Assembly: GCF_029542085.1 (NCBI RefSeq)
Contig: NZ_CP107036.1
Span: 2,294,001 to 2,358,000, forward strand
DNA: 64,000 nt
Reading direction: 5' to 3'
From: Sphingobacterium sp. ML3W
Lineage (GTDB): Bacteria > Bacteroidota > Bacteroidia > Sphingobacteriales > Sphingobacteriaceae
The position numbers and the translations under genes were made by a program. Under the pieces are notes generated by a model that made no database searches, had not been told where the DNA came from, and saw nothing but the letters and a program-made list of their open reading frames with translations. Below, piece after piece: positions 9,719-19,653 of the stretch. The first letter of the stretch is position 1. Each line of letters begins with the position of its first letter.

Positions 9719-9861
9719 TAAAAAACTGAAATACAACAAATTACAGCAAATACAATCTCATAAAAGACTCTTTTATATTTTCTTTTTAAAAAAAAGTGCA
9801 ATTCCTTTTGGGGGTTAATTGAAAAAATGAACTCTATAAGAACGAATCAATTATAGATTTC

Positions 9862-11007
9862 ATGAAAAAACCTGAAATTATAGACTTAATCAAGAAAATT
9901 TTGCGCAAGCAATCCTCTGAAAATGAACTACGTGAAGTAGACGACAGGCTCTTGGATGCATATCATGATACTACTTGGGACGAAGATAAATTCGGTCCTG
10001 CAGAAAATATAGAAACACAGATTAAGCTCAACGTAGAACAACTTATTCAAGCGGAAGCGGGCAATACAAAAAAAATAAGCATTTTCCGTCGTTACCTCCC
10101 CTATGCCGCTTCTTTTTTATTGGCTGTTTCCAGCATTGCAGGATATTATTTTTTTAAAGGTCGAAATTCAGACTTACAAGTTACAAATCCGCGGGCGTAC
10201 CTGAATCCGGGCGCAGAAAAAGCTTCTTTGAAAAATTCAGATGGCAGCAGCCTGGATCTGCAGCAACAGCAGGTTGGAGACACTGTTCCTTTTGGAAAGC
10301 TGTTGTTTAAAATTGACCAGGAAGGCATTATTATTTATCAGGCAAAGACCGATAAAAAAAATATGGAATCTCAACTTGTCACCTTAGCAACCCCGAAAGG
10401 TGGTAAATATCAGATCAATTTAGAAGATGGCACCAAAGTATGGCTCAACGCCGAGAGCAGCCTGATTTTCCCGGAGCATTTTTCTGCTGACCGTCGTCTT
10501 GTTCAGGTCAAAGGAGAAGCTTACTTCGAAGTTGCTGAATCAAAACACAAACCTTTCATTGTAGCGGGCAATGGATTTGGAATCCGAGTACTGGGCACCA
10601 AATTTAGTGTATCCGATAGGGATAACCTCCATTTTGCAAAAGTCGCGCTGCTCCAGGGATCAGTACGTTTAACGTCAAAAGCAGGCCAGACGATGCTCAA
10701 ACCCGGCGAGCGAGCAAAGATATCCACCTCAGGTGTTCAGATAGATCAATTTGATGCTGAATCCGAAATCGCCTGGAAGAACAACTATTTTATTTACAAA
10801 GATGAAAATATCAAAACTATTATGGCGGATGTCGCGCAATGGTATGATGCCGAAGTGATCTTTCAGGGAAATGACTGGGATGATGTAAACCTCAAAATGA
10901 AAGTCTCCCGAAGAGAGAATATTGAAGAGATTTTATCACTACTCGAGCTAACAAAATCAGTCAAATTTAAAATTGTGGAAAGGAGGATCTACGTTACCAA
11001 AAGATAA
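9862..11007 (+). CDS. FecR-family anti-sigma factor
   Basis: 381 residues: a cytoplasmic N-terminal part (1-73), one transmembrane helix (about 76-96, in the stretch RRYLPYAASFLLAVSSIAGY), an extra linker, the FecR domain (about 165-285, with EDGTKVWLNAESSLIFP and KGEAYFEVAESKHKPF) and a C-terminal DUF4974 domain (about 305-378). It follows the sigma gene by 143 bases and precedes susC by 100 bases. It is predicted to sense the STN domain of the SusC-like receptor across the periplasm and control the sigma factor. Confidence 0.9.
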   Translation: MKKPEIIDLIKKILRKQSSENELREVDDRLLDAYHDTTWDEDKFGPAENIETQIKLNVEQLIQAEAGNTKKISIFRRYLPYAASFLLAVSSIAGYYFFKGRNSDLQVTNPRAYLNPGAEKASLKNSDGSSLDLQQQQVGDTVPFGKLLFKIDQEGIIIYQAKTDKKNMESQLVTLATPKGGKYQINLEDGTKVWLNAESSLIFPEHFSADRRLVQVKGEAYFEVAESKHKPFIVAGNGFGIRVLGTKFSVSDRDNLHFAKVALLQGSVRLTSKAGQTMLKPGERAKISTSGVQIDQFDAESEIAWKNNYFIYKDENIKTIMADVAQWYDAEVIFQGNDWDDVNLKMKVSRRENIEEILSLLELTKSVKFKIVERRIYVTKR

Positions 11008-11019
11008 ATCGAAAACTTA

Positions 11020-11045
11020 AGCCAGGATGCTGTCACATCCTGGCT
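11020..11045 (+). other. Perfect hairpin in FecR-SusC spacer
   Basis: Arms agccaggatg (11020-11029) and catcctggct (11036-11045) form a perfect 10-bp stem with a 6-base loop, 12 bases after the fecR stop. No T-run follows, so it does not look like a simple terminator. Compare the equivalent hairpin at 5162-5189. Confidence 0.5.
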
Positions 11046-11107
11046 ACGAATAGAGTTTAAAAATTTTCTGTCAAAAATTAATTAACCTTTTAATTCTAAA
11101 CAAAATT

Positions 11108-14100
11108 ATGAAAATAATACTGGGAAAAGAACAGTACATGTTCTTAATTAAGACCCTATTGATTATGAAGTTCTATCTACTGCTCGCATTTTTTGGCGTT
11201 GTTCAGGCTAAAACTCCGGTTTATAGCCAAAAAATGAACCTACATTTTAAAAATAGTAAGGTCGACCTTGTTCTTGCAGAAATCAGCAAACAAGCCCAGC
11301 TTGATCTGCTTTACGATTCAAAACTGATCAAGAAGGCAAACCCTGTCACCCTTAATCTGGAAAATGCAACATTGAATGAAGCCCTGACAGCCTTGTTTCG
11401 AAATCAGGCACTTGAGTTTGAAGTCATCAAAAAGACGTTAATAATTCGTCCAAAAGAATCGGCTGGTACAAGTCGCACCGTTGAAGTGACCGAAAATCAA
11501 AAAGCCATTAATGGCTCGGTTAAAGATCAACAGGGAAAACCCCTAGCCGGTGTAACCATACGCATAAAAAACACACAAATCACAACCACATCGGATAGCC
11601 AAGGAAATTTTACCATCGCTCCGCCATCCGGATCCGGTCAGGTGATCTTAACATTTACATACGTGGGCTATGAGAGCACTGAACGACAAGCAGATAACAA
11701 GGACCATTTAAATATAACCTTGGCACTCGCCAATAATAATCTGGATGATGTCGTTGTCGTAGGCTATGGTACGCAGAAAAAGATCAACGTCACTGGTGCC
11801 GTGAGTTCAGTAAATATGGCCGATATGCGGACGCCAGTACCCAATTTATCGAATGCTTTAGCAGGTAAAGTTGCTGGTATTATTTCTGTTCAATCCAGTG
11901 GCGAACCCGGTTATGACAATTCGACCTTTACAATCCGCGGAATCGGGACCTACGCCGGTAATTCGTCACCTTTAATTATCATAGATGGTGTACAACGTGA
12001 TGATGTCAATGGTGGTTTCGGTGGATCTTTCAATAATATTGATCCCGAAGATATTTCCAGTATTTCCCTATTAAAGGATGCTTCATCCACGGCAATGTAT
12101 GGTGCTAAGGGTGCCAACGGTGTTTTGATTATTACCACCAAGAGAGGTGTCGCTGGCAAACCAAAAATTTCCTTTAAGGCAGAGACTGGCTTTTCCAGTT
12201 TTACGAAAACACCGCAAATGCTGGATGGAATAAAATATATGGAACTGCAGAATGAAGCACGGACAAATATGGGCTTAACCCCAACATATTCAGATGAATT
12301 GATCCAAAAAACAAAAAGTGGACTGGATCCCTATATGTATCCCAATGTGAACTGGATTGATGAAGTATATAAGAAGAATTCCATGCTCGCCAATGCCAAC
12401 ATCAATATTACCGGTGGAGGTGAATCGGTGAAATACTATATTTCGGGATCGTACTATAATCAAACAGGCCCCTATAAGGTCAGTAACTTAAACAATTACA
12501 ACCCTAATCTCGATTTCAAACGCTATGATTTCAGGAGTAATGTGGATGTCAATTTATCAAAAACCACGTCCGTTCAGCTCAACTTAACGGGGATGTTGGT
12601 TAACTCGCGCTACCCAGGTATCGCTGCTGGTGATTTATGGTACTTAGCCTATGCGACTACTCCCGTTGCCTATCCGATTCAATATCCAGACGGCAAATGG
12701 GCGGGGCCACTGAGCGGTGGCGGTGCTAATCCATTAAATGAAGTTCAAAACAATGGTTATTCCAGCGAATTTAAACCTATTGTGCAGTCGGTATTGACCA
12801 TTAATCAAAAATTAGATGCAATTACGGAAGGATTATCCGCCTATGCCCGGTTCTCTTTTGACAGTTATGGTGAATTCAATAACCGTCGGTCAGGGAAAAA
12901 TGATTTATGGCAAGCGACAGGCAGAACACCTGAAGGGGAATTCATTTTTAACCAAAGCAGGGTAGGTCAGCAATTTTTGGACTACAGCCAGGAATCTTCT
13001 GGCCAACGCGTCATGTATCTTGAAGGTAATTTAAACTATGACCGCACCTTCAATGATCACAAAATCGGTGGGATGTTTCTCTATAATATGCGCAACCGTC
13101 TGGTCAGTTTATCGGGTAATGTTATTGGATCCATCCCCTATCGCAACCAAAGTTTGGCCGGAAGGATTAACTACGGATTTCGTGATAAATATCTTGTCGA
13201 AGTTAACGCGGGTTATACAGGATCTGAAAATTTCGAGAAGGGTCAGAAATTTGGCTTATTTCCTTCCGCTTCGGCTGGCTGGGTGATTTCCAATGAAGAT
13301 TTTTTTGAGCCGTTGAAAAAGACATTTAGTTTATTAAAAATCAGGGGATCCTATGGTGTTGTCGGTAACGATAATATTGGTAATGCTGAAAATCGCTTCC
13401 CTTACTTAACGCAGATCGGTGGTGGCGGCTCTACAGGTTTTGGTCTCAATGGAAATTTGGTCGGCGGAAAAACGGAGAGAATATTGGGTGTCGAGAATCT
13501 CACCTGGGAAAAATCCTATAAAACCGGCATCGGTCTTGAAATCGGATTATGGAACAAGCTCAACCTGATCTTTGATGGTTTCGCCGAGCGTCGAAAAAAC
13601 ATTCTTATCGAGAGACAATCCATTTCTTCCATAGCCGGTTATAATAGTCTTCTTGTTTATGCCAATATAGGTGAGATGGACAATAAGGGGATGGATGCCA
13701 GTATTGAATACAACGATAACTTTGGGGATGTTGGGCTACGCCTTTTTGGTAATGTCACCTATAGCCGCAATAAAATAGTATATGCGGATGAACCCCTCAG
13801 ACGCTACGGTTATCAGTCCAAGACAGGAACACGCTATGGCGAATATCAGGGACATATTGCCATGGGTTACTTTACGAGCAAAGAAGAGGTCGAGTCTGCC
13901 CCCCAACAAAAGTTTAACCCGGTATCTCCGGGCGATATCCGTTACAAAAACTTAAACCCTGAGGATGATAATGTCATCGATGCTTACGACCGAACCTACC
14001 TTGGAAAATCCTGGTTTCCTTCCTGGTTATATGGTGCTGGTTTTTCTGCATCCTATAAAAACTTTGACCTTTCCGTATTCTTCCAAGGGGTCGCGGACGT

Positions 14101-14542
14101 AGGTATTATGGCCAATGGCAGTGAAATCCCTGGAAAAGGTATGGGGGTTAATGGTGTCGGAGTCCTCCCTTTTTCGGGTCTGGGAATCTACCCCAACAAT
14201 ACCATGTCCATTGTTGAGGACCGTTGGACCGCCGACAATCCACGTCAGGATGCTTACTACCCACGTCTAACAATGGCTAGCGGCAGTGACAACAATTACA
14301 TCAATAGTACACACTGGTTAAAAGATGGAGCTTATATACGTATGAAACAGGCCTCTGTAGGCTATAATATTAAAGCAAAAGGATTAGACAAACTTGGTTT
14401 CACCTCAATTTATGTGTATTCATCGGGTCAAAATCTCCTGACCTTCAGCAAATTCAAGCTCTGGGATCCCGAATTGGGAAGCAACGGTGCCAAATATCCA
14501 TTAAATCGCATGATCACCTTCGGCATTCGGGCACAGTTTTAA
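11108..14542 (+). CDS. SusC/RagA-family TonB-linked outer membrane protein
   Basis: 1144 residues. A signal peptide or anchor (about 1-40) is followed by an STN domain (about 41-115, KMNLHFKNSKVDLVLAEISK), a carboxypeptidase-regulatory-like domain (about 133-205, NGSVKDQQGKPLAGVTI), a TonB-box-like DDVVVVGYGTQKK, a plug (about 225-345, ISSISLLKDASSTAMYGAKG) and a barrel ending in TFGIRAQF. The SusC signature 'LKDASSTAMYGAKGANGVLIITTK' spans two halves of the plug. It is translated just before SusD (20-base gap). Together they would import an oligosaccharide or similar ligand. The STN domain links it to the FecR at 9862. Confidence 0.95.
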   Translation: MKIILGKEQYMFLIKTLLIMKFYLLLAFFGVVQAKTPVYSQKMNLHFKNSKVDLVLAEISKQAQLDLLYDSKLIKKANPVTLNLENATLNEALTALFRNQALEFEVIKKTLIIRPKESAGTSRTVEVTENQKAINGSVKDQQGKPLAGVTIRIKNTQITTTSDSQGNFTIAPPSGSGQVILTFTYVGYESTERQADNKDHLNITLALANNNLDDVVVVGYGTQKKINVTGAVSSVNMADMRTPVPNLSNALAGKVAGIISVQSSGEPGYDNSTFTIRGIGTYAGNSSPLIIIDGVQRDDVNGGFGGSFNNIDPEDISSISLLKDASSTAMYGAKGANGVLIITTKRGVAGKPKISFKAETGFSSFTKTPQMLDGIKYMELQNEARTNMGLTPTYSDELIQKTKSGLDPYMYPNVNWIDEVYKKNSMLANANINITGGGESVKYYISGSYYNQTGPYKVSNLNNYNPNLDFKRYDFRSNVDVNLSKTTSVQLNLTGMLVNSRYPGIAAGDLWYLAYATTPVAYPIQYPDGKWAGPLSGGGANPLNEVQNNGYSSEFKPIVQSVLTINQKLDAITEGLSAYARFSFDSYGEFNNRRSGKNDLWQATGRTPEGEFIFNQSRVGQQFLDYSQESSGQRVMYLEGNLNYDRTFNDHKIGGMFLYNMRNRLVSLSGNVIGSIPYRNQSLAGRINYGFRDKYLVEVNAGYTGSENFEKGQKFGLFPSASAGWVISNEDFFEPLKKTFSLLKIRGSYGVVGNDNIGNAENRFPYLTQIGGGGSTGFGLNGNLVGGKTERILGVENLTWEKSYKTGIGLEIGLWNKLNLIFDGFAERRKNILIERQSISSIAGYNSLLVYANIGEMDNKGMDASIEYNDNFGDVGLRLFGNVTYSRNKIVYADEPLRRYGYQSKTGTRYGEYQGHIAMGYFTSKEEVESAPQQKFNPVSPGDIRYKNLNPEDDNVIDAYDRTYLGKSWFPSWLYGAGFSASYKNFDLSVFFQGVADVGIMANGSEIPGKGMGVNGVGVLPFSGLGIYPNNTMSIVEDRWTADNPRQDAYYPRLTMASGSDNNYINSTHWLKDGAYIRMKQASVGYNIKAKGLDKLGFTSIYVYSSGQNLLTFSKFKLWDPELGSNGAKYPLNRMITFGIRAQF

Positions 14543-14562
14543 TCTAAATTTATACAATAACC

Positions 14563-16440
14563 ATGAAACAGATAACACCAAAATATATCGCTACAGGCCT
14601 ACTAGCACTGGTCTTATGCCAAAATATGCAAAGCTGTACCTATTTAGACAAGAAACCTGATAACCTCCTCACCTCAGATATGGTCTGGGAGACTAGGGCA
14701 AATGCAGAATCTTACTTAAACCAGATATATAGTTATATCGAAACACCTGTAGACGATTTTACTACCCTTGGTGCCAGCGATGAAAGTTCATGTAACATAC
14801 CCGTTGTGAATGTTCGGCAAATGGCTGTCGGGAACTGGAATCCACAAAGCATGTACTGGCAGCATTATTGGAATAATGCATACGTCGCTATTCGGCAATC
14901 ATTTGTTTTTGAGGAAAACATCGACAAGGTTCCCGAAGGTGCATTGAGCACAGAACTTAAAGTACAATACAAAGCCGAAGCAAGGTTTTTGCGTGGCTGG
15001 TTCTATTGGAAATTGCTACGTCAGTATGGTCCAGCGGTATTGTTGAAAGGGACGTTGGGTTTGAACGAAGATTTCAACAAATATCCCCGCAATTCTTTTC
15101 AGGAATGCGTCGATTACATCAATAGCATGATGGATCTTGCCGCAGCAGATCTTCCTGTGGTTTGGTCCGCCTCCTCCAATTATGGTCGACCTAGCAAAGG
15201 GACCTGTTTAGCCATAAAATCACAGGTGGCGCTATGGGCAGCAAGCCCTTTATGGAATGGGAATCCACGTTTTGCAAATTTTAAAAATAAGGATGGTAAG
15301 GCACTCGCCCCTTTACAGAACGATGCCAATAAATGGCAATTGGCCGCTGATGCCGCAAAAGCTGTTATTGACTTAAATGCCTATAAGCTCTTTACCAATC
15401 TGGATGAAGGAGATTCAAAATTCGATCCTTACCTGTCTTTCCGTAACCTCTTTTTAACAAACTGGAATAATGAGATTATTTTTTCCACGCACAAAGCGGA
15501 CACTTGGCATTGGGGACATGAGAAAAGAAGTGCACCTGAACCCGGTGGGATTGCCATGATGAATGCCACACAAAATGTCGTGGATGCCCACCTGATGCGC
15601 AATGGTAAAACCATTGAAGATCCCAGCTCTGGTTATCGGGAGGACGGTTTCGTAGCAACGGATGATCCAGCCGACTGGGGCAAAAGTCGCGATGGTGTCA
15701 ATAGAGGTTACATCGCTGGCAATTCAAATATGTATGTAAACCGGGAAGCGCGATTTTACGTCAATATTCTCTATAATGGTAAGCCTATCCTACCCGCACC
15801 GACAGCCGATGACCGCAACTTCTTTTCGTCAGATGCCAACAAGGATGGACGCGGAAGGGCCGAGTTTTATTATTCAGGAAAAGCCGGATTGGTCCAAAAT
15901 TCAAATAGTGCCGATAAAACAGGATACCTTGCACAAAAAAATGTCAGTCCAGCCAGTAATATTCGCCAAGATCGAGCGGTATATCGTCCGTATATCCATA
16001 TCAGATTGGCCGAAATCTATTTAAATTATGCCGAATCGCTAAATGAAGTTAATCCAAGCCACCCTGATATTCTGATCTATCTGAACCTCGTTCGTCAACG
16101 GGCCGGTTTACCTAAATTGGAGACAGTATATCCACAGGTGGTCGGTAATAAAGACGAACAGCGTAAATGGATTCTTCGCGAGCGACAAATTGAGCTGGCT
16201 TTTGAAGGCGACCGTTATTTCACGCTCCTTCGTCGACTGATGATGGGAAACCCAGCTTCCCGAGCAATATACAGGATGAATATCGCTTCAAACGATAATA
16301 ATCAAGGGTTTTTTTATCAGGACTTCTATAAGAGAAACTTATTGCAAAACAGATACTGGGATGATAAAATGTATCTATTTCCTATTTTACAGGATGATAT
16401 CGATAAGAACACGGCGCTTGTTCAAAATCCAGGCTGGTAA
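14563..16440 (+). CDS. RagB/SusD-family nutrient-binding lipoprotein
   Basis: 625 residues with a lipoprotein signal peptide (MQSC, Cys25). The N-terminal SusD-like part has tetratricopeptide-type helices (about 60-160, with ARFLRGWFYWKLLRQYGP). The C-terminal RagB/SusD domain contains YIHIRLAEIYLNYAESLNEV and ERQIELAFEGDRYFTLLR, both typical of the family. It follows susC by 20 bases and forms the lid of the SusCD transport complex at the cell surface. The ligand is not evident from the sequence. Confidence 0.95.
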   Translation: MKQITPKYIATGLLALVLCQNMQSCTYLDKKPDNLLTSDMVWETRANAESYLNQIYSYIETPVDDFTTLGASDESSCNIPVVNVRQMAVGNWNPQSMYWQHYWNNAYVAIRQSFVFEENIDKVPEGALSTELKVQYKAEARFLRGWFYWKLLRQYGPAVLLKGTLGLNEDFNKYPRNSFQECVDYINSMMDLAAADLPVVWSASSNYGRPSKGTCLAIKSQVALWAASPLWNGNPRFANFKNKDGKALAPLQNDANKWQLAADAAKAVIDLNAYKLFTNLDEGDSKFDPYLSFRNLFLTNWNNEIIFSTHKADTWHWGHEKRSAPEPGGIAMMNATQNVVDAHLMRNGKTIEDPSSGYREDGFVATDDPADWGKSRDGVNRGYIAGNSNMYVNREARFYVNILYNGKPILPAPTADDRNFFSSDANKDGRGRAEFYYSGKAGLVQNSNSADKTGYLAQKNVSPASNIRQDRAVYRPYIHIRLAEIYLNYAESLNEVNPSHPDILIYLNLVRQRAGLPKLETVYPQVVGNKDEQRKWILRERQIELAFEGDRYFTLLRRLMMGNPASRAIYRMNIASNDNNQGFFYQDFYKRNLLQNRYWDDKMYLFPILQDDIDKNTALVQNPGW

Positions 16441-16572
16441 TTAAGGTTTGAATTTTAACTTTTACTATTTATGAACCTTCCTATTTAAAATTTCATTTTT
16501 ATCCCACAGGTACATGTAAATTTTAAAATAGGATAAGCTCCATCTGGCGGATGGAAAAAAAATTATTGACAG

Positions 16573-17895
16573 ATGAAATTAGTATATAAAAGGATTTTAT
16601 TCTTCCCCCTCCTCTCCTTTGCGATATTGGTGGGAATATGTTCATGTAAGAAAGATAATATGGGTGCAGCACATGATCCCAATGCGGCAATTATTGTCAC
16701 GGAATTCCTTCCGAAGCAAGGTGTCTATGGAACAGAAGTTCTGATCAATGGGGAGAACTTTACAACGGACACCACGGCGATTTCCGTGAAGCTCAATGGC
16801 ATCCCGTTAAAGATTATAGCATCAAACGGTACCCAGATCATGGCAATTATCCCTAAAAGAGCAGGTAGCGGACCTATTGAAGTCTCTATTGGCGGAAAAA
16901 CAGGGACATCCAAAGATAGCTACAGCTATATCTATAAAAGAACGGTCAGTACCTTGGCGGGCAACGGAGCCGCGGGCTTCGTCAACGGGAAAGGTGCTGA
17001 TGCAAAGTTCAATTTTGGTGGTGAGTCTTGGTATCGCAATGGCGGTATTGCTGTAGATGATGCGTTAAATGTCTATGTCACTGACCCCGGAAATCACTGT
17101 ATCCGTAAAATAGATCCTGCCGGAAACGTAAGTACATTAGCCGGATCCCCAAGTAACGCCGGATTTGCAGACGGAAAAGGTGGTGAGGCGCGTTTCAGCC
17201 TCCCTTATGGATTGACCATCGATGAACAGGGGAACTTATACTGTGTTGATCCGGGAAACTGGGATATCCGTAAGATAACACCCGATGGTACAGCAAAGCT
17301 TGTCGCCTGGGCCGCAAGAGAGCCTTGGTTCATTACTTATGACCGAACCTCAAAAAAGCTATACTATAATTCTGTTACCTCCCCGGCTCCTATTTATCAG
17401 TTAAATACAGACGGTACAGCAGTAACGACAGTCATCGATGGATTGAATTTTCCAGCAGGAATGGCCTGCGGTCCGGATGGCAGTCTATACATCTGCATGC
17501 ATGGGGACAACCAAATCAGAAAATACGACCCCAAAACCTGGAAACCTACCATCATTGTCGGTTCAGGTAAATATGGTTACAAAAATGGAGTCAGTGCCTC
17601 GGCTGAATTTGCACTTCCTTGGGGGATTGCCACTGATAGCCAAAACAATGTGTATGTTGCCGGAAATGGTACTGGCGGCGGCGATAGTAGCTCTCCTGAT
17701 CAGAGCATACGTTTTGTGGATGGCAAAACATTCCAGGTAAGTACATTTGCGGGATCTAATATAGCGGGTTTTACAAATGCCGTCGGCGAGGCCGCATCAT
17801 TTAACGTGCCTGAAGGTGTTACCGTAGACAAAAATGGTACAGTCTACGTCATCGACAAGAAAAATAATAGTGTCCGAAAGATCATATCTGAATAA
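16573..17895 (+). CDS. IPT/TIG and NHL-repeat surface lipoprotein
   Basis: 440 residues with a lipoprotein signal peptide (cysteines in GICSCKK). An IPT/TIG immunoglobulin-like domain (about 40-118, TEFLPKQGVYGTEVLINGENF) is followed by NHL repeats that would form a beta-propeller (about 125-438, with repeated GIAVDDALNVYVTDPGNHCIRKI-type units). It lies third in the susCD transcript, 132 bases after susD, and a strong terminator follows it. Such proteins are common accessory surface glycan-binding proteins of SusCD loci. I infer ligand capture and see no catalytic motif. Confidence 0.85.
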   Translation: MKLVYKRILFFPLLSFAILVGICSCKKDNMGAAHDPNAAIIVTEFLPKQGVYGTEVLINGENFTTDTTAISVKLNGIPLKIIASNGTQIMAIIPKRAGSGPIEVSIGGKTGTSKDSYSYIYKRTVSTLAGNGAAGFVNGKGADAKFNFGGESWYRNGGIAVDDALNVYVTDPGNHCIRKIDPAGNVSTLAGSPSNAGFADGKGGEARFSLPYGLTIDEQGNLYCVDPGNWDIRKITPDGTAKLVAWAAREPWFITYDRTSKKLYYNSVTSPAPIYQLNTDGTAVTTVIDGLNFPAGMACGPDGSLYICMHGDNQIRKYDPKTWKPTIIVGSGKYGYKNGVSASAEFALPWGIATDSQNNVYVAGNGTGGGDSSSPDQSIRFVDGKTFQVSTFAGSNIAGFTNAVGEAASFNVPEGVTVDKNGTVYVIDKKNNSVRKIISE

Positions 17896-17902
17896 CATAG
17901 GG

Positions 17903-17939
17903 GGTGTCCGAAGCAGAACGATCGGACACCTCTTTTTTT
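17903..17939 (+). terminator. Rho-independent terminator of the SusCD operon
   Basis: Arms ggtgtccga (17903-17911) and tcggacacc (17922-17930) form a perfect 9-bp stem followed by tcttttttt. It lies 7 bases after the NHL lipoprotein stop and separates the operon from the beta-helix gene. Confidence 0.85.
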
Positions 17940-18044
17940 CTTGACTTTTGTTTGTATTCCCAACAACCTCTCCTCAATTAATGCATTCTTAGAAGCTTCA
18001 CTTTTACGTCTTCGACAGCTTCTTCAAATTTCAAATGACTTTAT

Positions 18045-19595
18045 ATGATTTTTAAGCGCCTATTTTCGTTGAGCTACGCACTATTACAGGGTCTGCTATT
18101 GTGCGCAGCATGCAGTCATGCTGATCATCTCGATAATATACCGGCCGACTCAGCCCTTAAAAAAAGCAAGTACGTTTCGGTCACAGGTAATGACCTGAAC
18201 AAGGGTACTGAGAGCAAACCCTTTCGTACGATCGCTCGCGCTTTAGATGCGATATCACCGGGCGACACTATTTTTGTGCGTAAAGGTGTCTACCATGAGA
18301 AACTGTTGATTGCAAAATCGGGAAGTTTAGCTAAACCGATTACGATAAAACCCTATCCCAATGAAGCTGTGGCTATTGATGGTGAGGGACTATCCATTTC
18401 GGGCACAGAAGCATTGGTGACCATCAGAAATGCCCGATTTATTCAGTTTGATGGTTTTGAAATCCGAAATTTTAAAACACAGACCAAAGGCAATGATGTG
18501 AATGGGATTATTATTGATCAAGGTTCTAAAAACATAACGGTGCGAAATAATAGGGTCCATCACATTGAGAACAATGCTAGTCCACAGGATGGCAGAAGTG
18601 GGCATGGTATTCTGGTCATCGGCAATACCGCCGAGGCCTTACAGGATATTATTGTGGAGGATAATACGATCCATGACTGTAATACTGGTTATTCCGAAAA
18701 CCTCACCATAAATGGATATGTCGATGGTTTTACGATTAGACGGAATAAAGTATACAATGGCGAAAATATTGGTATTGTTGCAGCGGGGGGATATGCCGCC
18801 AATGCTACAGCAAGCCTGAACTATGTACGAAATGGATTGATCAGCCAAAACGAAGTTTATGATATTGACGGTAGAACTGGTCCTATCCCCGCATTTGCCC
18901 AGCATAACGGGGCCATTGGGATTTACATCGATGGAGCCCGGGATATCATTGTTGAAAGAAACAGTGTCTATCGTTGTGGACGGGGAATTGGGCTAGTCAG
19001 TGAAACCGATCATTTTCCCACACGTGACTGTATTGTAAGAAATAACGAGGTTTATAACAATTCACTCGCGGGGATAAGCTTAGGCGGTTACCTAAATTAC
19101 ACAGGTGGTGGTACGCTGAAGTGTTATGTTGTGAATAACACGCTATTTCATAACAATATCGACAGGGGCTATTTTGACGAAATTGAAGGTGAAATACGAC
19201 TTGTTGAAAACTGTATAGACAACATCATCCAAAATAATATTATTGTTACCAAGCCCAATAGCGTATTTATTCATAAATATACCAATACAGGTAAATCCAA
19301 TGCGATTGACTACAATTTATACTTCAGTACCGGAGAAGGTCAGTGGATATGGAATGGGAAAGTCATCCGGGATCAACAAACCTGGAAATCGACCCTTATT
19401 GGCGATACACATACGATCTTTGGACAGGATCCGGGGTTTATATCAACGACACAAGCAGATTTTGGATTACGGGATTCATCTCCTGCCCTTGCCAAAGGGA
19501 ATTTTATCAGTCAAGCAATCAATGGTGTATTGGATCTGAGTGGAAAGACAAGATCAGAAGCAAATCACATTGCGATTGGAGCATTTCAAAAATAA
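18045..19595 (+). CDS. Right-handed beta-helix lipoprotein, possible polysaccharide lyase
   Basis: 516 residues with a lipoprotein signal peptide (LCAAC). The N-terminal region reads YVSVTGNDLNKGTESKPFRT, a DUF1565-type start, then PGDTIFVRKGVYHEKLLI, typical of pectate-lyase-like beta-helices. Repeats such as FDGFEIRNF, ITVRNNRVHHIENN and IIVEDNTIHDCN continue to about residue 390. Families with this fold include polysaccharide lyases and epimerases, but I cannot pick out an assured catalytic triad. It follows the SusCD operon after its terminator, so it probably has its own promoter while serving the same pathway. Confidence 0.75.
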   Translation: MIFKRLFSLSYALLQGLLLCAACSHADHLDNIPADSALKKSKYVSVTGNDLNKGTESKPFRTIARALDAISPGDTIFVRKGVYHEKLLIAKSGSLAKPITIKPYPNEAVAIDGEGLSISGTEALVTIRNARFIQFDGFEIRNFKTQTKGNDVNGIIIDQGSKNITVRNNRVHHIENNASPQDGRSGHGILVIGNTAEALQDIIVEDNTIHDCNTGYSENLTINGYVDGFTIRRNKVYNGENIGIVAAGGYAANATASLNYVRNGLISQNEVYDIDGRTGPIPAFAQHNGAIGIYIDGARDIIVERNSVYRCGRGIGLVSETDHFPTRDCIVRNNEVYNNSLAGISLGGYLNYTGGGTLKCYVVNNTLFHNNIDRGYFDEIEGEIRLVENCIDNIIQNNIIVTKPNSVFIHKYTNTGKSNAIDYNLYFSTGEGQWIWNGKVIRDQQTWKSTLIGDTHTIFGQDPGFISTTQADFGLRDSSPALAKGNFISQAINGVLDLSGKTRSEANHIAIGAFQK

Positions 19596-19599
19596 TTGT

Positions 19600-19646
19600 T
19601 TAAAAAGAAAATAGGCCAGTTGACACAAACTTGTCTACTGGCCTAT
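19600..19646 (-). terminator. Terminator for the acyltransferase gene
   Basis: Arms ataggccagttgaca (19611-19625) and tgtctactggcctat (19632-19646) pair with one mismatch. Read on the minus strand the stem is followed by ttttcttttt, a good T-tract, just after the acyltransferase stop at 19654. It sits between convergent genes and may also stop rightward transcription. Confidence 0.75.
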
Positions 19647-19653
19647 CTAGCGC

